DNA of 31,196 nt from Conidiobolus incongruus B7586 (taxonomy: Eukaryota; Entomophthoromycota; Entomophthoromycetes; Entomophthorales; Conidiobolaceae), in assembly GCA_000697335.1 (NCBI GenBank), contig JNEM01010266.1, forward strand, positions 1 through 31,196. The letters run 5' to 3'. Each line of letters begins with the position of its first letter. The stretch's first letter is position 1. The notes under the pieces were generated by a model, which made no database searches, was not told the DNA's origin, and saw nothing but the letters and a program-made list of their open reading frames with translations. This document shows, in pieces, positions 13,404 through 23,228 of the stretch. A program made the position numbers and the translations under genes.

Positions 13404-14403
13404 ATTACTCTCAATATTATAAAATCCAAAATTAAGTGAACTATTCAAATAGAAATAAATATACAACAACATAGAAAATCTTTACTAGACTTATTATCAT
13501 TTATATTCTTACCATCTTGGTTCTTTTTTAAGCGAAAAGCTTAATATAACTATTAGTGTTCTAAATGAAAAGAAAATACCACACAACTTAAAGAAATTAT
13601 TGTTAAAATTACTTCAGGTTGAGAGTAAAAAATTTCCAGTTGACCATCATTTGAATAAATGAATTAAATTTTATTTTAAACTAAAGATCATTTAAATATC
13701 TTTTTCAAATACCTTTAATAAGCAATTAATATTATTTATGTCTTCATAAGTCTTTTTATATTGGCATAAAAGTTAAAGTTGGTTGAGATTTAGTTCGAAT
13801 GAGGCGATGCTTATAGCTTCCTTTGGTTGGATAATACTTGATTTTATTATACTTCTATTTGAGATATCTTTTAATGAAAATTTTCTATTTTCATTGGTAC
13901 TTGAGACTGAGTTATTTTTATGAAATAATAATTATTTTTCTGGATAAAATTATTGTTATTATGTTATTTTGAAAATATTGAAGAATTGGATTATGAACTA
14001 ATTAAAGGTCTTGGTGAAATTATATTGATGAGCTTATTGTATACATAGTAATTGTTAAATTGATTTAACAAATTGACAATCAACTTATCAAGTGGTAATT
14101 GGGAGGTTAGAATTTAAATTGCTGATGTAATAATTTATGAGATTTATATTCATGATCTGAATAATTCAAATACAAAATCAGATTATAATTGTAGTTGTTA
14201 TATATATATTTTGTCAAAAAAATATAAATTAAAATATATTATAACAACTTTTATTAAAAAACCTAGACTTTTTCTATGAAAAATATCTCTCAAGATATTT
14301 TGAAAATTTATTCAATAAATTCAATTGAGAAATATTAATTGAATTCTGAAATGTTTTGTAAACAGAAAAAAATTAAGAAAAACAGGATTGTCCAAATGTA
14401 AGA
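13404..14403. other. Gene-free spacer upstream of the decayed gene
   Basis: One kilobase of AT-rich DNA with no frame or RNA gene. It would contain the former promoter of the decayed gene. A TATTGGCATAA 11-mer is at 13759-13769. The right end holds the T-run (TTTTT on the minus strand) just past the tRNA-like gene. Confidence 0.5.
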
Positions 14404-14476
14404 TGTTTTGACTCAGGCTTGAACCAAGGATCTTATATGTGTTCCACACACTTGATAACCACTACACTACCAAAAT
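14404..14476 (-). tRNA. tRNA-like gene, best match tRNA-Val(AAC), probably defective
   Basis: Minus-strand 73-mer with every arm of expected length. The acceptor stem has six of seven pairs (ATTTTGG with TCAAAAC), the A-box region reads TAGTGTAGTGGTTA, a five-pair T stem encloses a canonical TTCAAGC loop, and the discriminator is A. The D arm and TAGTGTAGTGGTTATCA resemble tRNA-Val. By canonical numbering positions 34-36 read AAC, but position 33 is G instead of the near-invariant U, and the anticodon stem is only T-A and G-T pairs. Sliding the loop by one would give GAA, so the isotype is uncertain. A TTTTT pol III terminator-like run follows within about 20 nt. It has no intron. It could be a pseudogene or a tRNA relic. 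Confidence 0.6.
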
Positions 14477-15090
14477 ATAACAAGATGGTGACAATTGCTA
14501 TCTGATTGATATCTTTTCTCACTTAAATTCACTACCAAGCTCCTGATTAACCAAATATGCCTGATCAATATTCTACTAATTTATATCTGAGTGACCTTAT
14601 TGTTACTCAGTCATTGCATACTTATGCCTATATATTTCACTTCATTATAAAAAAGACTCCCCTCCTTCTCTTCATTATCATTTATTCCATCTTTGCTTTT
14701 CTCTTTTTTTTACATAATTCTTTTTCTTACTTCCAAAAACCATATTTTTAATATACCTAAATAGCTATTTATAGCTCCATTTGAGTTATCTTCCATTATT
14801 CACTTTACACTCACTACTATTGATATATTGTGATTCCATCTTCTTAGTATATTGGAGTATTATATTATCACTGTTGTTGCTAATCTAGGCACTCTTTACA
14901 ATACCCCGTTTATAAATGATCATGGCTGGATAATCAGAGAACTAATCATCAGTAATTTATCCTAGTTGATAGGTGTCATGCTTCATAACCTAGCCTACAG
15001 AATAGCTGTGTTGGTGTCTTTGATGACATTTTAAAAGCAAATAGCCATAATAAAGGCTTAATATTATGATATTACCTTGAATTTGAAATA
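14477..15090. other. Spacer with pyrimidine-rich stretch and a GC-richer patch
   Basis: From about 14650 to 14740 the plus strand is strongly C/T-rich. From about 14880 to 15060 the DNA is noticeably less AT-rich than its surroundings and looks like an eroded coding or repeat fragment, but nothing is recognisable. A 64-codon frame at 14557-14751 is hydrophobic and low complexity and is not supported as a gene. Confidence 0.4.
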
Positions 15091-15104
15091 ATGGGAAATT
15101 TTTT
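15091..15104 (+). repeat. Left terminal inverted repeat of copy 2
   Basis: ATGGGAAATTTTTT, mirrored by the right end with one base fewer. The equivalent end of copy 1 (ending at 1150) reads ATGGTAAATATTTT on the minus strand. Confidence 0.6.
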
Positions 15105-16359
15105 AATTTTTAATTTTTCAAACATATTATTAGTTTGAAATAAATAAATATATATAAAGTTAATAGGAGATTATATATTTTTAAAATATATATATATATA
15201 TATATATATATTAATTTTTTTTATTAAAAAATTAACTTTTTAAAATTGGTTGTTTAATTTAATTATATTTAAACTTAATAGTAATTATTAAAAGTTTTTT
15301 ATTTTAGTATTAATAAAACTTAATCATAAACCCTTTAAAATTATTTAAAATTTATAAGCAGCTTTTAGTAATAAAATATTATTTAAATTTATAATTTATT
15401 GCTAGGTAAATTATTTTAAAGTTAAAAAAGAAATTATTTAAAATTTATTAAAATTTAAATAATTAACTTTAATTATTATCTTTTTAACTATTAATAAAAT
15501 GAAAAAATATATTAAAAAATATTTTTTTATTTCAATAAAAAATTATTTAAACATTTTAATATTAATCTTATAAGTATTTTATATATATTAAAGTTTAAAC
15601 TCAAATTAATAAATAAAAATATAAAATAAATACATTATAATTTAATTAAAGTTTAAAATAATTAGAGTAGTTATTATTAAATAAAACTTATTAAAATATT
15701 ATTAGAAGCTTAAACTTTTATAACAAATAATTATAATTAATAAATCTTAAATTTTTATATATAATCTTTTATTAAAACATATATTAAAATGTTAAATTAA
15801 GTTAAATCAACCTTATTTATAAATCCTTTTAAATAAACATTTTATTAATAAATAAATATTAATAATTATAATAGATTATAATAATATATGCTACTTTTAT
15901 TTAATTTTTAAAAGAAAATTAAATAATAGTAAATTTTATATTATTTTTTTAAATAAAAATATTTTTAACTAGTATTTTTAATATAATATAAGAAAACTTA
16001 TTATTTTACATAATAATTGTAAAATACATAAATTTAAAGTTATAAAAAACTTTCTAATTAAAAATATCTGGAAAAAACTATTACATCTAGTATATTCTTT
16101 AGATTATAATTTATTTGATTATAATTACTTTAAGTAATTAAAAAACTAGCTTATAAGAAAGAAAATTTCTACAGGAAAATTTAATTAGTTTATAAAACAT
16201 TAAATTTTAGTCTTTAATAAAAAGAATTATTTTTTAAATATTAGATTTTTGTTAAAAGTATAGCAAAAAGTTATTAATAATAAAAAAACTATTAAATTTA
16301 TATTATATATTTATTTATATATATATTATATATTAAATTATTTATTTATTTTGAATTGC

Positions 16360-16372
16360 AAAAAATTCCCAT
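16360..16372 (-). repeat. Right terminal inverted repeat of copy 2
   Basis: Read on the minus strand it is ATGGGAATTTTTT, pairing with the left end at 15091. Confidence 0.6.
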
Positions 16373-16942
16373 TATTAAAAATACAGAGTAATATTTTGCA
16401 ATATATTTTATCACTCATTATCATTATAATTTTTGTTATAATTTAGCACATATTGTTAAATATTATACACTTTAAGTTATTTTACACCTAAATATTTGAA
16501 ATCCTTGACAATTGTTATCAAAATATGAGCATCATTGATATTATAAAAAGTGTTTTATTAATGTTTTAGCTATATTAATATTTTTATCAGAGTATTTTAA
16601 TCAATACTTATGAAGCAAAAATAATTTGAAATTAACCATAAATTATATGAGTAATTATGTCTCATATTTAATAGTTTGTCATAAATTACTAATGAAATAC
16701 AAATATATAAACAATTAAAATTATACTGAATTAATATAAATGATAAATTCAATGTAAATAATAATAATAATAATAAATCCAAAAATAGTACTTGACTGTT
16801 CAAGTCATATTCATTTCTAATTATCTCATTTATTAGTCCCATAAATTTCAATTCAAAAAGAATATTTATTTGACGCAATCATCGCAAAAACTTATATTCA
16901 TTATTCAATATCAAATTAAATAACTATCATCCATTATTTAAA
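16373..16942. other. QNG1 upstream region
   Basis: 570 bp of AT-rich DNA with an (AAT)n microsatellite around 16755-16776. A 93-codon minus-strand frame (16597-16878) is low complexity and not supported. No clear promoter element was seen. Confidence 0.5.
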
Positions 16943-18147
16943 ATGACTACACTAAAATTACCTTCAGGAGACTATATTGAAGCAGTTAGAGAATCTTGCT
17001 ATAATTGTAAATTACGTAACGCTAACACTTTTAAAGTAAAATTAGCCAACTGATAAATCCATATATCAAACTAATTTTTTAAAAAGGTAGATATAGAAGC
17101 TCTCCAAAAATTTTCAGAACAAATAACTTTAGAAGAAGTTCAAGATTGTGTTGATAAGACGGTGACTGGATTACCTTTGAAGTTTGATAGTTTGGAAGAG
17201 GAGTTAAATGTTACCGTTTTAATTAATTTATTGAACTTTGGTAGTGGTTACCATAATGAATTGAAGAAAGCTTTTCAAAGAGTAATTCTGATAATATTAT
17301 AACTTTAAAATTGATCTTAATTAAATGCATATTTTAGGGAGCTGCTGAAACTATTTTATATGGTGTGATGTCTATGCACTTGGGAGGTATTTCATTTTCA
17401 GCTGATTCTTTAGCTCAAGCTTCTTCTCAATTGGTTGCTGACTGGTTCTCTTTACCTTTGAAGCAAGAAGAACCCCATCCCGAAATCAGTGGATTATACG
17501 TCTATAATCCTACACCATTTACTTCTCTTGTTGATAAATTAACCAAGGTTATCAATGAAACAGGAAATACATTGAAACGACTGGGTTATAAGAATTTGGG
17601 TCATTGTATTCTAGAATTATCTAAACCCAACGGTAATCCTGACTCTTTAAATGATCAAGTGTCTAATTTCTCAGCATCTGATTTTACTGCCAAATTGGTC
17701 AATACTTTCCACTCATTGGAGGACTTTGGATCTGATAACGGAACACCCGTCTATCTTTTCAAGAGAGCTCAACTCATTACAGGTGATCTTTACTTAAGAT
17801 ATAAAGATGTCAAACCTGATCACTTCAATTTCACTGGAATTGACAAGTTGACCATTTTTGCAGACAATGTAATCCCCACCATTTTAATTCATTATGGTAT
17901 CATTCTTCCACCCCAGGATATTTTAGACGATCTTCAAGCTGGTAAAAAGATTAATGATCATAATATGCTCATATTGAGAGCCATATCTGTCAGCGTTGTT
18001 GAAGAATTAGTGACTGTTGTCAATGCTAAGGGATGGAGCACCTCCGTTAATTCATCCGATTTAGATCAATATATTTGGCAAATTGCTAAAAAACCTGAAT
18101 TGCGTAAACTCAATAGATTACTCAATACTTCAAACGTTTATTATTAA
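16943..18147 (+). CDS. QNG1: Queuosine 5'-phosphate N-glycosylase/hydrolase (DUF2419, C9orf64 family)
   Basis: Salvage enzyme that releases the queuine base from queuosine 5'-phosphate so it can be re-inserted at G34 of GUN tRNAs. Three exons (16943-17035, 17087-17281, 17338-18147) with 51- and 56-nt phase-0 introns give 365 aa, close to the family length. Signatures: NLLNFGSGY in exon 2; GISFSADSL and VADWF after the second junction; LVNTFHSLEDFG; FKRAQLITGDLY; and KLTIFADNVIP, whose Asp (about residue 272) sits in the conserved FAD..(V/L)P motif that I take as the catalytic aspartate. These align with human QNG1 segments FYKRAQILVAD and SITMFADYRLPQ as I recall them. The ATG at 16943 is the first in frame; the N-terminal peptide contains a Cys-Tyr-Asn-Cys pair I do not associate with the family. 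The gene converges on ERV1 with a 92-bp gap. Confidence 0.93.
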
Positions 18148-18167
18148 TTAAATAAATTATATATATC

Positions 18168-18194
18168 TATTATTATTATTATTATTATTATTAT
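18168..18194 (+). repeat. (TAT)9 microsatellite between convergent genes
   Basis: Perfect TAT run in the 92-bp gap between the QNG1 and ERV1 stop codons. Confidence 0.85.
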
Positions 18195-18239
18195 GAATTT
18201 TATATTTATTTAAAAATTAAATAAAAAAATATCTATTAA

Positions 18240-18773
18240 TTAATCACAAGAACCATCACTTGGACCATCTCTCCATCTTTCTAGAACTCTAGAACAATCA
18301 AACGACTCTTTACCTAGCATTTCGTTCACCTTGTTATGAAATTGGCATAACCACAAGTTAAGATCATGGTTAGATCCAACTTTAGGGGGATCTACCTTCA
18401 TCTCTTCACGCATATGTTCGGCACAGGGTTGACAAGGATAAAACATTGAAACTCCCTTAATCAATGATTTCATATTATGTTGTTCCTCATCTGTTGGCTT
18501 CTTGGGATAGTAGGCAGCTGTAGTATGTAAAAACGTCCATGTGGAATTACCTAATTCTTTATATCCAGGAGGACATTCTAACTTTGATTTGAGCTCAGAT
18601 TCCTGAGCCTTTGCATCTTTAGTCTCCGTTTTAGGAGAATGATTACCCTCTAATTTAGTTTTAGTTTGATTAGCTGCGGACTGATGAACGCCTCCCTTCA
18701 TCCAACCTTTAAAATCACCGCATACTTTGCAGGGTTTCCCCCCAGGCATATTGGCATTGGAAAAAGCATCCAT
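18240..18773 (-). CDS. ERV1: Mitochondrial FAD-linked sulfhydryl oxidase Erv1/ALR
   Basis: Intermembrane-space thiol oxidase that reoxidises Mia40 and passes electrons to cytochrome c. Single exon, 177 aa (yeast 189). Visible features: an N-terminal shuttle disulfide in GGKPCKVC (Cys15, Cys18), equivalent to yeast GKPCRSC; a hydrophilic linker; the ERV fold opening with LGNSTWTFLHTTAAYYP (residues 74-90); the redox-active FYPCQPCAEH (Cys114, Cys117); LWLCQFHNKVNEMLGKESFDC with the FAD-binding His-Asn and the structural Cys143-Cys160 pair; and a terminal RWRDG motif. Two further cysteines, Cys67 just before the fold and Cys176 near the C terminus, are not in the yeast protein as I recall it. 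There is no N-terminal presequence, as usual for Erv1. It converges with QNG1 and diverges from MSC2 across 1.8 kb. Confidence 0.95.
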   Translation of the reverse strand: MDAFSNANMPGGKPCKVCGDFKGWMKGGVHQSAANQTKTKLEGNHSPKTETKDAKAQESELKSKLECPPGYKELGNSTWTFLHTTAAYYPKKPTDEEQHNMKSLIKGVSMFYPCQPCAEHMREEMKVDPPKVGSNHDLNLWLCQFHNKVNEMLGKESFDCSRVLERWRDGPSDGSCD

Positions 18774-20553
18774 TTTTTCAATTAATTTTTATTAGTAATC
18801 AAGGCCTTAGTTTTACCCTTATATATCTTATCTTTTGAACAATTCAAATTAATTGATTTATTATGGGATTAAGATGAAATTAATTATTTTCGGAACAATT
18901 AATTCAAAAAAATATTTATTATTATAGTGAATTTATTAATTAATTAGCGTTATTATAATCTATCCAAAATATAATGCTAAAAGCAATATAAATATTATAT
19001 ATAATGTTCTAATTGAAAATATTGTATTACTACTTTAATTTTTGATTTTGATTATAAAACTTTGAGGAATAATTCCAGATTGAACATTTTTTCATCTAAT
19101 CTTGAAAATAATAGTATTATTGATATTAAATTCAATAATTTTATACATAATATACCAAAATTCCAATTTACAATAAAAAAAATTGAAGTAATTTTTTAGA
19201 ATATATATTTCATATTTGATTATCATTTTGAGTTATTTAATTAACAAAAACATATTTTGTTAAATTTGAAAAATTATCACAAATTATGAATTTGAACAAT
19301 ATGATTATTTAATATTTTTTACAAATTTGAAATTTCAAAATAATCTTACATCTCTTACTAATTTTATAGCGATATTTTAATTTGTCTCTAATTGTGGATT
19401 ATTAAATGTCTAATGCCGTGTGCACTGAAAAATATATTATATATTCGTCAAAGCTTATTTGAAGTCCTATATTGGAAATTTTTTTTCAATTTTCAATCAT
19501 TTAACAACCATAATATTTTGCAATAAATATCTATACTTCAGATTTATTATAACATCAGTAGTATTTCATGATTAAAATAACAATATAAGACAAATATGAA
19601 TTTAACAGTTTGGCTCAATAGTGACAGGTAAGAAAAAGATGACTTACTAAGTTCCAATAGTAAATTCACTATTTTCTTTTCTGAATTTTGCAGTGGAATG
19701 ACTTTTTACTACTAAATAATTTATCAACTCGTCTTCAAGAATTTGTTTAAAGAATAATAATGATTGAAATATTCGCTACTATTTCAATGCTTAAAAAACA
19801 TAATCATGGTATATTTATATTAGATCATAAAGGCAGATTAACCATTATTGGACTTAAATAAAATTATCATAATATATATCTTGTTCAATATTTGAATTGA
19901 GCAATTTAACAATAATGTGATTTTCCAATAGTTAGAATTATCATAGAAAACTAGTAATAAAAACCTTTATAACCTCCATGAGGAAATTATTAGTATTGGG
20001 ACTTAAATACTATTATAGTTAACTGTTGGTTGATTTTTTATAATAATATTGAATGAATATTGTGACTTATGAAAGCTAATATTCTCTAATTTAAAATGAG
20101 GGATATAACCACCATAAATAGAATTAATACTATATCTTTTATATATGTACCAATTCAGCCATAATTAAACTGACATAATATTTTCGTATTGGAAAACCTT
20201 GTGATATTAACTATGGACCCGATTCAGATCATTCTCTGATGAATTTAAGGTTAATCAATCATATTCAATTACTATCTCAAAGATTACTCGTTAATCTAAA
20301 ATTTAATTAAATTTGCATTTTCCCAATTTCAAGTTTTCTCACCAGTCAATTAATTAGTCGAATTTGCTAATTATGAAATGTTAAATGAATTGGTTTGTGT
20401 TGATTGCTGTTGGTTAAGCTTTGAATCATAGTAAATAATAATCTCAAATTTTAAGTTATAGTGTACATATTATTTATTAAAGAATATCATAAAAGATATT
20501 CAAATAGTATTTAATTCAATAGTAAAATACAATAATATATAAATTCATATAAA
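18774..20553. other. Divergent intergenic region between ERV1 and MSC2
   Basis: About 1.8 kb with no supported coding frame, tRNA or repeat. It must hold both promoters; apart from the ERV1-proximal motif no element is convincing. Confidence 0.55.
18861..18871 (+). promoter_or_regulatory. TTATGGGATTA motif upstream of ERV1
   Basis: One-base variant of the shared 11-mer, 88 bp upstream of the ERV1 ATG. Confidence 0.4.
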
Positions 20554-23228
20554 ATGGTAATGAATACAAGTACAAGGTACATAATTAATAACAATATCAA
20601 TGTATAAAACTAATCATCCTTTTAGGACTGCAACAATAGTCTATTCTATACTAATAGCACCTAATTTCTTTTATTCTCCTACCTTAACTTGGAGTAGTAA
20701 TTTTATCAATTCTGGTTATTCTAAATCCTATATTGTATTCGGTGCATTTTTCGCCAGTGCGCTATTAGCTTGCGCTTCTGAGTTCTTTTTAGCTCCTTAT
20801 AGAAGACCTAAAGGTAGATCCATATCTTCCGTAAGTTTTTACATAATTTGATTATTTTGAAATTCGAACTGATTGATTTTCATGTTAGGTTTTTAATATT
20901 TTAAGTTTAGCTGTTTTAAGGGTTTTTACAGTTTCTGGTATTATATTGGGCTTAGTGCATACTTCTCCATTTAGGTAATTGTCGATATTAGCTTGACTTG
21001 TATTTGAATAATACTGATTTTAATTTTAGAGTAATTTTATTGACTTTGGGTAGTCAACTATGGATTCATAAAATTAAAAATCCTCAAAGTTTAGTGGTAA
21101 TTATATTAGTATTATAAATAATTTACCTATGGCTCATGAAAGTTGGTTTAGTCTAGAACTGTTGGTTTATTTTTATTTGGATGGTTTTTGTGTTTTTATT
21201 CAGATTATCAATGCATCAGAGGTAATTGTATCTAATGATTTAATGATTATCTCACCTCTTTGAATGATTCAGATAATTCAAGGGTAGAATCTGCTTCAAC
21301 TACACTGCCAACTCTTAAACAATTATTATGGTCTTATATTTGGTTGATGATTAGTTGTATTGCTCAATATTATCGCAAATATTTAGAAATCAAATTAGTT
21401 TCTTCAACAGTAGCGCCTTTGGGATATAAGGCTAAGGAGATGAATGTTCACTTTCATGTGATATTTTCACTTGCCTCATCTGCTATTATATCAATTCCTT
21501 GGTTATGGGTTGAACAGAGCTTGGTAATTTTGAGATTTGACAATTATAGGTAAATGTATTAACTAGTCTCTTTAGTCAATCCATTCTGTTAATACTCTTC
21601 ATTCTTTAACCTATCAGTTTTTGTTCTTAATAAGCTTTTCAACGATGGTTATATTATCTGATTATTACATTGAAATTTTAGCTCAGACAGAGTTGCATAC
21701 ATTAAATTTCATCCCCTATGTTTGGGGAATATCTATATCCGGTGCTATTGCTCACATATGGCTTTCTGATGAAACTCCATTATTAACAGGGTATCCTCAT
21801 TCTCTTTCATTTTTCGACTGGGCAGCTCTTATTTCCATCCTATGTGGTATTTTTATGGCATACAATGATGCTACAGCATCATCCAGAAAGCCGCAAAACT
21901 TGGATTTGACTACTATTACAAGTGATTCTAGTTGGGGTGAAACAGTCACCTACTTCATTAAAGCTATTTTAGCCAGTCAAGACTCAAAGCAGATTTTCTA
22001 TTTTTTATTACTTAATCTCAGTTATATGTTTGTTCAGTTAGCATATGGATTTTGGACCAACTCCCTTGGGCTGATTTCTGATGCCATTCACATGTTTTTT
22101 GACTGTGTCGCCCTTGGAGTTGGTTTGTTCGCAGCAGTCACAAGCAAATGGGATAAAAATCGTAAGTTTTCATACGGCTATTCTAGAGTTGAAGTTTTAT
22201 CAGGATTTTCCAACGGTGTTTTTTTGGCTTTAATTTCAATTTTTATCGTTTTGGAGGCTATTGCTAGATTAATTCATCCTCCCGTTATGAATACAGATCA
22301 GCTGCTCTTAGTCTCTTATGGGCTTAGTCGTCAATTTAGTTGGTATTTTTGCTTTTAACCATGGTCATCACCATGGTCATAGTCATGGTCACGATCACGG
22401 TCACTCACATGGCTATAGCCACTCTCATTCTCACGATCACAATCACCACCATCATGATGAACATACTTCTATTGAAATGAATGGCTTATCTTCACATAAC
22501 CATGGTCATCATGATGATCATGATCATAACCATAGCCATTCTCACGGTTCCCATCATCACCATGGCCACGACCACGACCACAGTCACTCGCATGATCACT
22601 CTCATTCTAACGGACATTCTCACAATCATAGCCATGGATATTCCCATGGAGGTGGAGGATGTGGTGGTCACAGCCACAATATGGAAGGTAACATCAATAT
22701 ATCAATTCATTAATAATTAAGTGCTGATCATTTTAATTTAATTATAGGTGTATTTTTACACATTCTCGCTGATACTTTGGGTAGTGTAGGTGTAATTATT
22801 TCCACCTTACTAATCCAATGGTTTGGATGGACTGGTTTTGACCCAATTGCCTCTATTTTCATTGCTGGACTTATTTTCTTTAGTGTCTTGCCCCTTATCA
22901 AATCATCATTCTCTATTTTATTACTTTATGTACCTCCCCATATTAATCAATCCCTCAACTCATCTCTCAAACAGGTAATACTTTCATTAATTGTTAGTCC
23001 AATTAAATCACTAAATTTCAATATTATTAGATATCACGAGAATTTGGAACCAATTGCGAGATATTAGATGCTAAAATATGGCCCAGCGATCACGACTCCT
23101 ACATTCTAACCCTTAACCTCAAATTTTATGAAACTTTTAACACTAACGAGATTCAATCTAAAGTTGACAAAATTGTTCAATATCATTTGCCAAGTGTCAT
23201 AGATATTACAGTTCAAACTTATTTTTAA
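20554..23228 (+). CDS. MSC2: MSC2/ZnT5-ZnT7-type zinc transporter (cation diffusion facilitator), with a +1 frame break
   Basis: Predicted zinc importer of the early secretory pathway (yeast Msc2 acts with Zrg17; animal ZnT5 is the counterpart). Nine exons: 20554-20576, 20626-20830, 20889-20974, 21030-21096, 21152-21221, 21273-21523, 21576-22687, 22748-22974, 23031-23228; introns are 49-60 nt. About 745 aa if the frame is bridged, like Msc2 (724) and ZnT5 (765). An extended hydrophobic N-terminal half precedes the CDF domain: GFWTNSLGLISDAIHMFFDC (metal-site His and Asp), KFSYGYSRVEVLSGF, then after a His-rich loop of about 105 residues HILADTLGSVGVIIST with the second His/Asp pair, and a cytosolic C-terminal domain. 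Exon 7 contains a one-nucleotide frame discontinuity between about 22305 and 22330: upstream family sequence ends at QLLLVS and downstream GLVVNLVGIF resumes in the +1 frame. Everything either side is intact. Sequencing error, recent mutation or programmed slippage are all possible. Confidence 0.88.
22358..22680 (+). repeat. His-rich loop-coding repeat of the zinc transporter
   Basis: Degenerate tandem CAY-GGT/AGY/GAY codons encode a His, Gly, Ser and Asp loop of about 105 residues between transmembrane segments, the expected zinc-binding loop of CDF transporters but longer than in human ZnT5 or ZnT7 as I recall them. One short non-His interruption (TSIEMNGLS) divides it. Confidence 0.85.

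Larger units (their letters stand above)
15091..16372 (+). repeat. Decayed AT-rich repeat, copy 2, with short terminal inverted repeats
   Basis: The 1282-bp unit begins ATGGGAAATTTTTT (15091) and ends AAAAAATTCCCAT (16372). These ends are inverted copies of each other apart from one base, and each is flanked by a TA dinucleotide (15089-15090 and 16373-16374). That arrangement is what a TA-targeting DNA transposon of the Tc1/mariner size class would leave, but TA is common in such DNA, so the evidence is suggestive only. The interior aligns colinearly with the reverse complement of 1-1150. No transposase frame remains. An AT run lies at 15186-15211 inside the unit. Confidence 0.7.

Noticed and set aside
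14557-14751. 64-codon plus-strand frame with hydrophobic residues
   Set aside because: It coincides with a C/T-rich tract that forces Phe, Leu and Ser codons; no conserved motif and no splice partners.
16597-16878. 93-codon minus-strand frame
   Set aside because: Low-complexity Leu, Ile and Asn sequence over an (AAT)n run; typical chance frame in AT-rich DNA.
22274-22310. A very short intron to explain the zinc-transporter frame change
   Set aside because: A 28-nt GT-AG segment would restore frame, but it is far below the local intron size and would delete the family-conserved QLLLV segment.
22358-22680. CRISPR or independent tandem array
   Set aside because: The repeats are degenerate His-rich codons inside a conserved transporter gene, with no spacer structure.
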